Positions 1-11,077 of a stretch of 64,000 nucleotides of DNA are shown here, in pieces. A model generated the notes under the pieces. It was not told the DNA's origin, ran no database searches, and worked only from the letters and a program-made list of their open reading frames with translations. The position numbers were made by a program, and so were the translations under genes. Within the stretch, counting starts at the first letter, position 1, and each line of letters begins with the position of its first letter. This DNA comes from Ephydatia muelleri (lineage: Eukaryota; Porifera; Demospongiae; Spongillida; Spongillidae): assembly GCA_013339895.1 (NCBI GenBank), contig JABACO010000004.1:13071878-13135877 (forward strand), read 5' to 3'.

Positions 1-917
1 TTTCTTCAATTATGCCTTTTTGTAGCATGTTTCTGATCTGATGTTCCACCTCTTCCTGGAGGTGAACTGGTATTCTCCTAGGAGGAACGCATGCTGGTGG
101 TCCCACTGTGTTGATGTGATGAGTCACACCTGCATGAATGCAGAGAATTCCTTAACCACAGTATTGAAGCATGGCCTGACATATGCCGGGGCTTCTATGT
201 CAGTGTGATCTCCAAATGCTGGTATGATGCATTCTTCCACGATGTTGGTGTTTTTGGATAAAGATCTCCCGCATGATAGAAAATGCCGTATACTTACGCC
301 TAAGATGGTATCTTGGAACCCAGAAATTGAGGACCGCTCCTTCAGAATTTTCTATGATGCTAATATTAAATTATCCGTAAGCCACTTATCTTTGCTCATG
401 AGAATATCTCTTTCAACTCGTACAAGCAGTTCTTCACCCACACTGTCGTCTTTTTTCTTCGTCCAGGCACTTTGTATGTCTTTACTTCAATAATCTCACC
501 AACAGGTTTGATGGTTTCATTTACTTTTTGGTTAACAGATGGTGGTTGTGGCTGAAGTTGATAGAGGTTTTGAAGAAATGGGGCTGTTATCTTTACTGCT
601 ACAACCAGGGAATTGGTGGTGCAAGTAGATAGAATGTGTGCAGTGAGTTGAATATTTCTGGAAGCTGGCTTTGAGATCCTTATTTCAGAACCACAAGCAA
701 TGTATGGTTTGATGTGAGCACCATTAATCTTTTTCTCTACCAGGGTAGATTCCTCATGTAAGAGATATGTCACTTTTCCTAAATTCCTCATGATATAATA
801 AGGCCCAAGCCATTGGAGATCCAATGTGCCTTCTTTCCTTTTCTTGTGTGTAAAGTCCTTGACAAGTACTTTAGGCAAGGACTTTAGACCAATTGGCATA
901 CACAGATGGACTGGCAT
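1..917 (-). pseudogene. Decayed Ty3/gypsy-type retroelement mosaic
   Basis: Read on the minus strand, the open stretch 917-396 contains an integrase C-terminal-like block (a 'LGPYYI...LHEE...NGAHIKPY' pattern). It is followed after a frame change by a stretch around 390-300 resembling the N-terminus of Ulp1-type cysteine proteases ('DKWLTDNLI', 'ISGFQ'), which has an in-frame stop. Bases 130-1 match the start of a gypsy reverse transcriptase ('HHINT', 'RRIPVHL', 'MLQKGIIEE'). The order (integrase end, protease-like, RT start) is not that of an intact pol, so this is a rearranged or chimeric remnant. It runs off the left edge. The gypsy assignment is fairly secure; the Ulp1-like call is tentative. 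Confidence 0.6.
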
Positions 918-959
918 GTATACGTGTCAACTATTGCGAACTAAACAAATGAACACACA

Positions 960-2326
960 AGGATGCCTACCCTCCTCCACTAAACGATGAGGTACATGAC
1001 AGACTGTCTGGAGACACTGTTTTTACTAAATTGGACTTACACAGTAGATACTGGCAAGTGCCAGTAAACTAAGAAGACCAAAAAAAGACAGCCTTCTCCC
1101 CAAGCCCCGGTATGGGCTTGTTCCAATTCAAAAGGATGCCATTTTCTCTATGTAGGACCTCAAGTACATTCCAAAGGCTGATGAATATTGTACTGAGAGG
1201 GCTACCATTTGCCAGAAGTGCCAAAGTTCCAAACTGTGCATACCAAAAAGAGTGCCACTTCACAATCTTCCCATTGGTAGACCATGGTAGATGGTTGCCA
1301 TTGATATCCTGCAGCCTCTACCATCAACAATAAACACCTCCTGGTAATGCAGGATTACTTTACCAAATGGGCAGATGCCAAGCCAGTAAGAGACCAGACA
1401 GCTGCCACCATCTCCACAGAACTGGTAAAACTGCTCTGTACCTATGGTATACCAGAAATTATCCACTCTTATCAGGGTGCAAACTTTGAATAGACCTTCA
1501 TTGAGCAAACTCTAGAGGCTTTTGGAGTAGAGAAATCACACACTACATCATATTATCCTGAGGGAGATGGCATGGTTGAGCGGTTTAATCAGTCTCTACT
1601 GCAGTTGCTAAGTACATACGTTGAAAAGAGAGAGGAATGGGATAAGTACTAACCCTTATCCCTGAACTGCTGTGCACTCCTCAACTAGCATGACACCATG
1701 CTGATGTATGGAAGAGAACCATCAAGTGGCATTTGCACCTCTCCAATGGGTCATGAGGTCAATGAGTTTCCAGCTGTACTGCAGTCCAAATTGGCTAAAC
1801 TACAGGACCTTGTTGAGACACACAATGCAGAAGCTGCTAGCAGACAGAAGTCACACTATCCAGTGAATGCCATTTCATAGCCAGTGACTTAGTATGGCTA
1901 TCAATTTCCACTGCTGGTAAGCTAGATCCTCATTGGGATGGAAGATGGTGTATAAAGTCAGTGAAACCCCACTAACTGTGGAGATCACAGATGGAGGAGA
2001 CAAGACTAATATAGTCCATGTCAACTAGGTGTACCACCGATTGGTGCCATATGACACATCTAGTAATCATCCATCAGACCAAAGGACACATCAAGCACAT
2101 CAGAGCTGGGAAGCACCATCAGTAGATCATTTAAAAATACCCATAACCACACATCCACTTCACATGCAAGGTGTAATGCCACAAAGGGATGATGCCAGAG
2201 AAATGCCTGATCAACCGCAAACATCCAAGCCATGCCAAGATGGTATCCTGACTGAACTAGACACCCAACTGAAAGATACGGCATGGTCAGCAGCTTGGGA
2301 CGAGCTTCAAACCGAGGGGGGCGAGT
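960..2326 (+). pseudogene. Ty3/gypsy pol remnant (RT piece joined to integrase)
   Basis: Bases about 985-1205 encode a reverse-transcriptase piece ('FTKLDLHS.YWQVPV', 'KTAFS', 'GLFQFKRMPFSL', 'TFQRLMN'). It jumps directly to an integrase zinc-finger end and core from about 1205 ('CQKCQ', 'DYFTKWADAKPV', 'TTSYYPEGDGMVERFNQ'). The catalytic YxDD block and RNase H are missing, so there is an internal deletion. Several in-frame stops interrupt the integrase and its tail. The remnant points opposite to the 1-917 remnant, so the two belong to different insertions or a rearrangement. It ends in a purine-rich GAGGGGGGCGAG tract just before a possible LTR. Confidence 0.75.
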
Positions 2327-2560
2327 GTAGAAGGGCAGACAACACCTTAGGTGACGATTGAAGTCACGACTTATGCATGTGGCACATGCATGACCAACTA
2401 GAACATTCTAAAACACTTATCACTTAGTATATATACCGTGTGTGCATTCAATCAAATATAATTACACGGTTTATGTTGAGCTCTGATCTGAGTCACTGTG
2501 ATAGTCTAGTTACATGTATCAATCTTTGTTTTTATAAACTGCATGTTAGGAAGTCTATTT
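2327..2560 (+). repeat. Possible 3' LTR of the gypsy remnant
   Basis: This stretch starts with TG right after the purine tract at 2315-2326 that ends the pol remnant, and has a TATA-like TATATA at about 2430. This is what a 3' LTR would look like, but no second LTR copy is in the window and the right boundary is a guess. Confidence 0.3.
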
Positions 2561-2768
2561 TTGGCATAACTGAATGCAATTCATATTCAACTCATAGGGC
2601 ACATGAAATTCGAAGGGCACATCTATCCGGCGAAAGCAAACTGTCCTGGGACACATTAAATTCTCCTAGGACACATTTCTCTGCAATAAATTGTCCGGGA
2701 AGAGAGTTAGACAGTTTACTCCTGATGGGGAGTAGCTTACTCTGTAGTACATGTAACTTGTCCTACAG

Positions 2769-2769
<1 letters not shown>

Positions 2770-2800
<31 letters not shown>

Positions 2801-2868
2801 GGACACACCCACATGACACACCGACTGACACATGCACACACAGACACACAACGACACGCACACTGTTA
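2770..2868. repeat. (CA)n microsatellite, imperfect
   Basis: A CA dinucleotide run with scattered GG and TG interruptions. Open frames across it are low-complexity artefacts. Confidence 0.9.
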
Positions 2869-2869
2869 T

Positions 2870-3845
2870 ACATATGGAAAAAACTATTGTGCTCTCCAAT
2901 AATGATGGTACATATATTTTCTCTCACTGAATGCATACGTTCTCTGCATATGCATTTTTGATCTGCATGTATCCATTGAACAGCTCATGAGACCACGAGA
3001 CATGATTACTCTGTACATAGGTACATGTAGCACTGTACTGTGCATACATCATGGCCCTATAGGACTGTCCTCTGAGACAAATAGAGGACAAGTCATAAGG
3101 ATTTGCAAGCAAGCTTAATAGGCTCTTTTTTTCTTTAGAGGAATGATGAATATTGCTCATCATTGTGTCTGTGTATATTTACCGTGGGCCCTGACCTATC
3201 GCAATCAGCAATGATAGGGTAATTCATCGCCAGGTAGAAACATTGCCCTTCAAATTACCTGCATGCGTGGTACATCTTTATCATCAAGAAGGTGCTGCGT
3301 ATCGCACTAGACAAATTTGAATGCAGTAAATTAGTGTATAAGTACTCCTAGAAGCTAGGTTATTGCAAGAAATGCGAAGCATAGTACGCACTTTGTACTT
3401 ACGACATGCATTCGAGAGCAAGGCGTCCTGTTCTCTGCACATGCATGAAGACTTTCTATTCAATTGAACAGCTCAAGAGGCCACTGATTCAATGCCGTAC
3501 CAAGTGCTGTGTTTTCCTCTGTATTGTTACATGTAGTCCATACTCTTTCCTTCGTACACTCATCTAGCACTCTGTACAAGTGCTTGTCTGACATATAAAA
3601 GCGTATGCCATGGTAATAGTTTTTAAAAAAATTTTTTGTGTCTACAGTATAATAAGTATCGTTACTAGCTTGCATTGGTATGCCTTACCACGGTCTTCAT
3701 TTAATTTACTGCATAAATTAGTACAGTGCAACACGCAACACTATATGCTGCCTCTTCTTGATGAAAAATACGTACCACGCAGGTTTTATTTATTTATTTA
3801 TTATTATGTGGGTCAGTTTCCGCGAAAATGACCCATCGCTATATA
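2870..3845. other. No gene recognised
   Basis: AT-rich sequence with no coding signal I trust. Two segments (about 2935-3160 and 3430-3680) begin alike (TTCTCTGCA.ATGCAT, then GAACAGCTCA.GAG) and may be a diverged tandem duplication. The sequence GGGTCAGTTTCCG at about 3811 is a direct copy of the tip of the foldback that follows. Confidence 0.4.
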
Positions 3846-4677
3846 TATATGGGTCAGTTTCCGAGAAAATGAGCCTTCGCTATATATATATAAAAGTTAT
3901 AAAAATCATTCACGTTTGAATCGCTATAACTTCCGAACGGTACATGCCATCAACATTCTATTTTCAGCACTTCATACCACACCATTTCTCTATCGCACAA
4001 TATGTTTTGGGGTCTTGCACTTGCTCCTTGCCAGTATTGCAACGTTCGATACCCCACCGGGTTCAAACCCGCCATAACTTTCTGTAGGAGTAATCAAATC
4101 GCTTCAAATTCGGTTTGTAGGTGGAGAGGTCCTATATCTATCTATTTGTTCTGTTCGTTAATTTTTATGCAATCCGTTACGGAGATACAGTTGAACAAAC
4201 TACGTGCACATTTTCGCGCTCGTTTCGCGCCAATGATTTGGGCAAATTGCGCTCCGCTCAATGTATGGGGAGGCGGGGATTATTACATTGGCGCGAATCA
4301 AGCGGGAAAACGTGCACGTAGTTTATTCAACTGTATCTCCGTAACAGATGGCATAAAAATTAACGAACAGAACAAATCGATAGGTATAGGACCTCTCTAT
4401 CTACATACCGAATTTGAAGCGATTTGATTACTCCTGCCGAAAGTTATGACGGGTTCATACCTTGTGGGGTATCGGACGTTGCAATACAGACACGGAGCAA
4501 GTGCAAGACCCCAAAAAGTATTTTACCGTAGAGAAATGGTGTAGTATGAAGTGTTGAAAATAGGAAGTCAATGGCGTGTACCGTTCGGAAGTTATAGCGA
4601 TTCAAACGTGAATGATTTTTATAACTTATATATATATATAGCGAAGGCTCATTTTCTCGGAAACGGACCCATATATA
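3846..4677. repeat. Large foldback (inverted-repeat) element
   Basis: Two arms of roughly 390 bp are reverse complements of each other about a centre at 4260. The outer tips are GGGTCAGTTTCCGAG at 3850 and CTCGGAAACGGACCC near 4660. The innermost pairing is TACGTGCACATTTT at 4201 with its complement ending at 4320, leaving a loop of 4237-4283. Divergence between arms is modest. A further partial copy in left-arm orientation follows at 4677-4800, and another tip copy precedes at about 3808-3840. There is no coding capacity. This fits a foldback or MITE-type DNA transposon. Confidence 0.9.
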
Positions 4678-4801
4678 TATAAAAGTTATAAAAATCATTC
4701 ACGTTTGAATCGCTATAACTTCCGAACGGTACACGCCATTGACTTCCTATTTTCAACTTCATACTACACCATTTCTCTACGGTAACATACTTTTTGGGGT
4801 C
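4678..4801. repeat. Third, partial copy of the foldback arm
   Basis: Repeats the left arm from AAAAGTTATAAAAATC through the TTTTTGGGGTC segment, in direct orientation relative to 3890-4015. Confidence 0.85.
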
Positions 4802-5323
4802 GGTGTGCAAAGTTAATGCACATTTCGATTTGCCCAGGCAACCCTAGTTCCATTCTCCCATTCCGCATGAATATCAATCACTTCCTTCATAGATAGTATA
4901 GCTATGCTTCCTTGTTCCGCCCAATCTCCGCCTTAAACTAAGCTATATAGCCCTTCGCAACTCAGTGTCTGTTTGTTTTTTGTTGTTTTGTTTTATTTTC
5001 TGAGGCTATACGGATCAAAGAAGATGAGTTATCACTTCGTATGACGATCGTAGCGAATTAACGGATCCAAGTGAATGGTTGTCAGCTAGCGCCTGATGGT
5101 TGTCGCCGCCTCCCACGTCGCGGACGCGCGTAAGGATTTTCTTTTCCTAGTCACTCGCATCACCGTTCGGTACCTAGTAGTGTATTATAAAGCTTTCCCA
5201 CATTCGCTTGCTTAACTTCATTCCTGTCACACCCACTCGGCTACACTGCAAGAATGCTGTAACTTAGCTCACATAGCACGTGAACATGCACTACGCACTT
5301 GCATTGTTACCTGCCACACACCT
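4802..5323. other. No gene recognised
   Basis: Unique-looking sequence without a supported exon or RNA gene. Confidence 0.4.
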
Positions 5324-6459
5324 CAGGGGTGGCGGAAGCAATTCAGCATTGGTCCGGCTTGGGCGTGGCCATAAATTTTTTTTCTATATCGATAGCTGCC
5401 ATACTTCGTAGTGTAATATTGTGCAATTATGACGCATAAAACAAAGTTACAAATTTACATTAAGAAAACACAATTAAAATTTACCTAAAACATGCATTCT
5501 ACATGTATGTTCACTTCCACAAACAAACTCATTCGCTATTGAAGATAAATCAACATCATCCAACTGCTGTTTAGTATCATAAGATAATTCAGTCTTGGTT
5601 GCAGCATTGTACTCCGCAAATAACTTTTAATCCGTCTCATTGTAGAAAATAATTGGATAAGATCAATGTAACTGGCGGGTGGAACTTCTCGGGAATGCCC
5701 TTGCTAGCCATTTGTTAATCTCACGCACGTGTAGAAAGTATTAAAGTTATTAATGTGAGATAAATACAGTGAGCGACCCTTATGTGGTTATACATTGTAC
5801 ATAAACAGCAACAGGATTTAACCGATTATACGCGGAAGACGCAAATTTGCGTCCGCGCACGTACAGCATGTACTCCACAACATTGCCAGTGGTTATTACA
5901 TACAGACAGCCGTAAACGTGCGATTGTTACCAACAGGGTCTTTGCAAAAGTTAAATAGCTATATCATACAGTCTTCATGTAGGGGGAGGGATGCAGCGCG
6001 TGATAAGGTCTGATACTGCACACTCAGCACACATACACGGCTATCAACACATTACTATATACGTACATTCAGCGTTTGCTACCAATGCATCCCTAAGTAT
6101 ACTCAGCGTACAACCATGTATGACCCACACACAACACAAAGTCCACTCAGCGTACAGCTACACGTATACGCTCTATTTTGCAGCTACCTACATAACTACA
6201 TACAATACTAATGATCGTCTCTGGTTCAAAAGCGTTCACGTCGATCGCAACTGCTGCAAAATAAAACCTCACATAATTTAGGCTAAATTCTCTCCCAAAT
6301 ATTCAGTCCACACCATGCGGTACAGTACGGACCGACTCTGATACCATGCATGAAAATGATAAACATATTACTATAACAATTCCGCGTATAATCGGTTAAG
6401 AAACTAATATATATATATTTTTAAGCTCAGTATTAAGATTGGTCCGGCCAAAGCCGGAC

Positions 6460-6521
<62 letters not shown>

Positions 6522-6534
6522 TGCGCCACCCCTG
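5324..6534 (-). mobile_element. hAT-like DNA transposon remnant
   Basis: The ends are inverted: CAGGGGTGGCGGAAGC at 5324 and the complement of CAGGGGTGGCGCAACC ending at 6534, typical of hAT termini. Both ends carry a nearby GGTCCGG motif. On the minus strand, 5640-5480 reads as a short piece with a hAT/DUF4371-like C-terminal look ('AEYNAATKTEL', 'DDVDLSSIANEF'); most of the transposase is gone. The right end holds a C-run of about 55 bases (about 6464-6518). I could not match an 8-bp target duplication cleanly, so the boundaries rest on the terminal repeats. Confidence 0.6.
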
Positions 6535-6539
6535 CTGAC

Positions 6540-6577
6540 CTACCTACTGTATCTTTGCACACACAAACACGCCCACG

Positions 6578-6618
<41 letters not shown>

Positions 6619-6802
6619 GGCTTGTACAACTTGCAGGGTTCTTATTTCACAAATCGTACATGTCCATGAATGTACACACACACACACACACACTCTCACA
6701 TACTGGGCTTGTACCACTTGCAGTGACATTGGTTCTTATTTCTCACACTTTTTCACAAAGTATACATGTGCATGAATTGTACACGCCTGTGCACACATAC
6801 AT

Positions 6803-6888
<86 letters not shown>

Positions 6889-6987
6889 TGGGCTTGTACC
6901 ACTTGCAGTGACATTGGTTCTTATTTCTCACACTTTTTCACAAAGTATACATGTGCATGAATTGTACACGCCTGTGCACACATACAT

Positions 6988-7067
<80 letters not shown>

Positions 7068-7150
7068 TGGGCTTGTACCACTTGCAGAGTTTTTACAAAG
7101 CATACATGTGCATGAATGAACACACATACACACATGTGCACACACTTGTA
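6540..7150. repeat. Tandem unit with expanding (CA)n tracts
   Basis: A unit beginning TGGGCTTGTACCACTTGCAG recurs at about 6616, 6705, 6892 and 7071. Each copy is followed by a CACTTTTTCACAAAGTATACATG segment and a CA tract. The CA tracts at about 6807-6885 and 6991-7064 are the longest. All open frames here are low complexity. Confidence 0.9.
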
Positions 7151-7205
7151 GTGACTTTGGGTTCTAATTTCTCACACTGTCACTGTTTTCACAAAGCACT
7201 TATAG

Positions 7206-7522
7206 TGTATTTGAATATTTGTTGCATGAAAATTTCCCACATCATAATAGTGACCTGCGAGATTATTCATGTTCATTACAACTGCTATTTTTATTGTTAC
7301 TTTTTGTATTCAGTGATTAGGCCAAACAATCGTATTTAGTATTATGATGTGTAAAATTTTCATGCAACAAATATTACACATCATAATACTAAATACGATT
7401 GTTTGGCCTAATCACTGAATACAAAAAGTAACAATAAAAATAGCAGTTGTAATGAACATGAACAATCTCGCAGGTCACTATTATGATGTGGGAAATTTTC
7501 ATGCAACAAATATTCAAATACA
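7206..7522. repeat. Near-perfect palindrome, 149-bp arms
   Basis: Arms 7206-7354 and 7374-7522 are almost exact reverse complements (one visible mismatch, GAGATTATTC against GAACAATCTC), with a 19-base loop. The loop itself contains TTTTCATGCAACAAATA, a motif also present near both outer tips. No coding content. It could be a snapback MITE or the product of an inverted duplication. Confidence 0.95.
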
Positions 7523-7750
7523 CCACACTGTTAAAAAAGGGTGTTGCCACAACACACTTTGCGAGCAGCCATTATAAAGTACCTTTTCGTCGTGCGCTTT
7601 GAAAAACACGTCTCGTGGAGTAAAACCGCTCATCGCAGACTGTCCTATAACTGTTGTTTCACCGATTAAAGCTTGATGCATATTATCGAATGGTGGTCGA
7701 TTTCTAGAGCACGTACTAACATTCCGGGCAACACTATTGAAGGCCTGACC

Positions 7751-7865
7751 TAGTTGGGCGTAGCCCGACCTTCGCGTATTGGCGAAAGAAATTTTACTGA
7801 GTTGTCGAGGTTCATACACACAGCAGTCTTCCGCCAATACGCGAAGGTCGGGCTACGCCCAACTA
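7751..7865. mobile_element. 115-bp MITE with 9-bp target duplication
   Basis: The terminal inverted repeats are about 34 bp (TAGTTGGGCGTAGCCCGACC and onward; complement at 7832-7865). The flanks are identical 9-mers GGCCTGACC at 7742-7750 and 7866-7874. A 9-bp duplication fits Mutator-like superfamilies; the family is inferred from duplication length only. Confidence 0.85.
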
Positions 7866-8139
7866 GGCCTGACCTACAGGTAGCTGTACTACTTTCACGC
7901 CGTCTCAGGTAGTCTTACCAGTGCTTCGTACTGCGCATTGTGTATTTTCGGTATACTTCCTTTTTTTAGGGATCTCTGCTATAATTACAGCCCCCCCCCC
8001 CTCCCCCACAATCTGAAACACTAGTATGGCTGCATACAGCATTTGATTGTCAGTACTGCTGTTCGAACAGTTCGTTATGTCGTTGGATTAGCCCCGTTTC
8101 CAATTCATTATCTCTAATGCATTCGTGCAGGTAACTTAC

Positions 8140-8492
8140 CCACTGCTGGGATCAGGCGGGTTGGTCACGTAATATCCAAGTTGTCTGCATATGACAGCGG
8201 CGCTAAGAGCCTTCGCTACTTGATTGCATACAGACGCCCAGCCGGCTGTTCCGTTCTTCAAGTCGAGGTACAGCTGTACCACACCGTTGGAAGGGGAAGT
8301 CCCATTCACCAGTCTGACGTCTCCTGACTGCCACTGCGGCACCAAGTAGTTGTTGTTGCTCACTAAAGCGCGTGCAGGGTTGAAAGTGAAAGTAAAATGC
8401 AGACAGGCACCCGCGTTATTTTTATTTTACTCACGTTGAGCTTGTGAAAGACTAACGAAAAAACAAAGCACACCGCACAAAGATAGCGACAT
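8140..8492 (-). CDS. Secreted SRCR-domain protein, 5' two exons
   Basis: Exon 1 (8492-8435) starts with ATG and encodes a 19-residue signal peptide (MSLSLCGVLCFFVSLSQAQ), ending at a GTGAGT donor. Exon 2 (8362-8140, acceptor TTTAG, donor GTAAGT) joins in phase. It encodes the first half of a scavenger receptor cysteine-rich domain: 'GDVRLVNG', a 'W.SVCNQ' block, and 'AAVICRQLGY', the conserved second-cysteine motif. SRCR domains mediate ligand binding outside the cell and are abundant in sponge immunity and aggregation proteins (family knowledge). The second half of the domain should follow further left on this strand, but I could not find it. The palindrome and MITE at 7.2-7.9 kb lie exactly there, so the gene may have a long intron or be truncated. 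Confidence 0.75.
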
Positions 8493-9401
8493 TTTTTTTG
8501 CTATGGCGTCTATGCTTTTTGAAAGCTGGGTATGGGTGGGTGGGTGGGTGGGGGTGGGTGGGAGGGGGAGGTGAAGGGGGTATCACGCATGCGCAAACAT
8601 TAAACTGGGCGGTATCCTCATTAACACCCCATATCCAGAAATCAAAGACAAGTAATTAATTCGCGATTTGCGAATCACCGAATTTCCCCCTAGACATGTA
8701 CAAGCACACCAGATGTTTCTCAGCTTAGCCCACGAGGGATTGTTAGTACACTACATTTGGCATGATTTTTAGTATAGTCGCGTATTTTCCTATGTAAGGT
8801 TACGCTTCCCTAGGATTGTCATAACATCGTCCTCAATGTGCAGGTAGTCTATTTGAAAGAAGCATTCCATATTGAATCAGTAAGTTGTCTCCGTCTCGTG
8901 CCCTCAACATTGACACGCGCGGGACACGTAAGGCTAGATCGGCTATCCCCCTCCCTCTGTGTACCAGTTTTATACTGAACTCGGTCTCCGCACCCCTCAT
9001 AGCGCTACGTAACAAGGTTTGTTGCAACCAGGTGAGTACGTATATGCATGTACCCATACGATCCGGATCGTTTGTAAACGTCGCCCATACGTACTAGTAC
9101 TCGTCGTAATTTCATTGACCTGCTGTTTAAGCTGCATGTTATGTTGGTAGTTTGTCCAAGTAACTGACGTGCAACTACAGATGTGGCGTATACGCAACTA
9201 TCATTGGCACCGCTACTGCTAAGCATGCATGTGTTTTCTCGTAAATGCGCACCGATTGAGCATCAAGGAAGTAGCTTAAACGGCTTGGTAGCTTATTGTG
9301 TTATGTTGTATCTGCTGTATGTCTATAATGGTCTCCTAACGTTCTGCATGCATGGTACTTCACACCATTCACTTTCAGTGTGGCACTACTTCTGTCTAAC
9401 T
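8493..9401. other. No gene recognised
   Basis: Upstream region of the SRCR gene. It contains a GGGT-repeat tract (about 8527-8580) and otherwise no supported feature. Confidence 0.4.
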
Positions 9402-10740
9402 CAGTGGCGTATGGGGGGGGGGGGGGGGGGGGGGCCTATGTCCCCGGGCGCAGGGATAAGAGAGCGCCAAAATAGACGAGAGATAATTAATTATTTCGCC
9501 AACGCGAAGTCTCGAACGGGCACCTAGAGTCTTGACCGTCTTGACAGACTTGACTTTACAAACATCTGCATGCAAACTTTTAAATTCCCGGACTGGCCGG
9601 ACATTGGTATACAATCGTCACCTCCATATTCTGTCACTTCTACCGCAGTCAGTGTCACGCAGTGCAGTTCGGAATCGATCTCGTATCGCCAGATAGGTTA
9701 TCACAGACTCAAAGTCTCACAGTAGAGAAGGCCCGGCTCGGAAAATGAAATGTAGCGGAGCTCAGAGTCGCAAAGGAAGGAAGGTACTAAAGAGTGCATG
9801 AAGCAGCTAAATGCAGAAAAATGATGGAGGGCTTTGTCAGGCAGCTGCCTTTTTCTGCTGAATCAGATGGTGTTCATAAACTGAGGTCTGAAACATCCAC
9901 TGACTCAAATGAAATAGAAATGAACGACGACAATCATGACTCAAGTGTAACATTTGATGAAGATAACTCCACTAGCAGATTGGACGATGCAACTATAAGC
10001 CCCTTCTTAGGCAATGTCACCTCTATGGAGTGCAGATCTGGCAATACACCTCTAAGCCCAGACATTATAAGTTCTCATGACCTTGGCCATTTGACATTCG
10101 ATCCAGTTTCACATCTTTCAGTCATACCACAGTCCCTATGTGATGAAATGATAAAAACAGGGTCAATTCAATTTCAGAACGCCTGTGGTCCTTTTTCCAC
10201 GTCAACTGGCGAACGTTCGATGACACACACTTGGTTTCAGCGCCACCTTGCCAATGGAAGTATTGTGAACCGCTCTTGGTTGTTATATTCACCACTAAAT
10301 AAAGCTGCATATTGCTTTTGTTGTTTATTGTTTACATCGTCATCGGTTAATTGCAGATAGGCTTTTGAATTAGGTAATGGGTTCAGCAAATGAAGAAGCC
10401 AGAAAAATTAGTCTTACATGAGAACAGTCCTAGTCATCGCAAATCGTTTACAATGTGGAAAGAAGCGGAGCGAACACAGCAATTCGACCGTCCGCATGCG
10501 GGTGATTGCAAAATCCGCATTCAGTCACGCATCCGTGCAGACAACAAAACGTGTGCTTACGGCTATCGAGATCATAACAAATTTGAAAATTCACCGTCCA
10601 ATTCAGTACGGGAATTCTCAATTTTTAATTAACCGTCAATTTATTTGCCAAACCTTAGAATACGCTGTCAGTAGTGTCACTGTGAGTCTACTACGCCGAT
10701 TATTTGAAAGGTATGTGATCATGCATGTCATTTGACTACA
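9402..10740 (+). mobile_element. Truncated hAT element with ZMYM/DUF4371-type transposase start
   Basis: The left end CAGTGGCGTATGGGGGG matches the terminus of the MITEs at 35.8-38.6 kb. A reading frame starts at 9745 ('MKCSGAQSRKGRK', the usual start of this transposase class) and shifts frame. It continues at 9794-10357 with 'HTWFQRHLANGS', 'NRSWLLYSP' and 'AYCFCCLLF', the N-terminal zinc-binding TTF block. After another shift comes 'KLVLHENSPSHRKSF' at 10390-10450. The catalytic hAT core and the right terminal repeat were not found. The element is dead and lies just upstream of the TMTC2-like exons. Confidence 0.7.
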
Positions 10741-11077
10741 AGCTCGGCTAGTTTTTTACGCCAGAATTATGAGCATGGACTGAAATTGGAGTAGCTCCGA
10801 TGAACTTGTGTCCACTAGCGCTGAAACAAGCTGATACTGTACCCATGATTTTTCCTGCATTTGTGTTGTCTAGGAGACCTATTCCGTTATACGAGGCTTC
10901 TTCTTCTTCTTCTTTGCAATGCTCTGTGTGCTGACTTCAAGGTGTAGCCACCAGGTGTGCTGATTTCAAGGGTGTAGCCACCACCAGGGACTTGCCCACA
11001 TCACCACACACACACTAACTGTACCAATCTTATAACACCATGCAAGTTTTAAATTACATTATCATCACCCGATATAG
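10741..11077. other. Intergenic or intronic, no gene recognised
   Basis: Contains a short imperfect tandem repeat around GGTGTAGCCACCA (10940-10985) and a CTT run. Nothing else supported. Confidence 0.4.

Noticed and set aside
7514..7837. 107-aa minus-strand open frame as the missing SRCR exon
   Set aside because: No SRCR motif, and much of it lies in the palindrome tip and the MITE.
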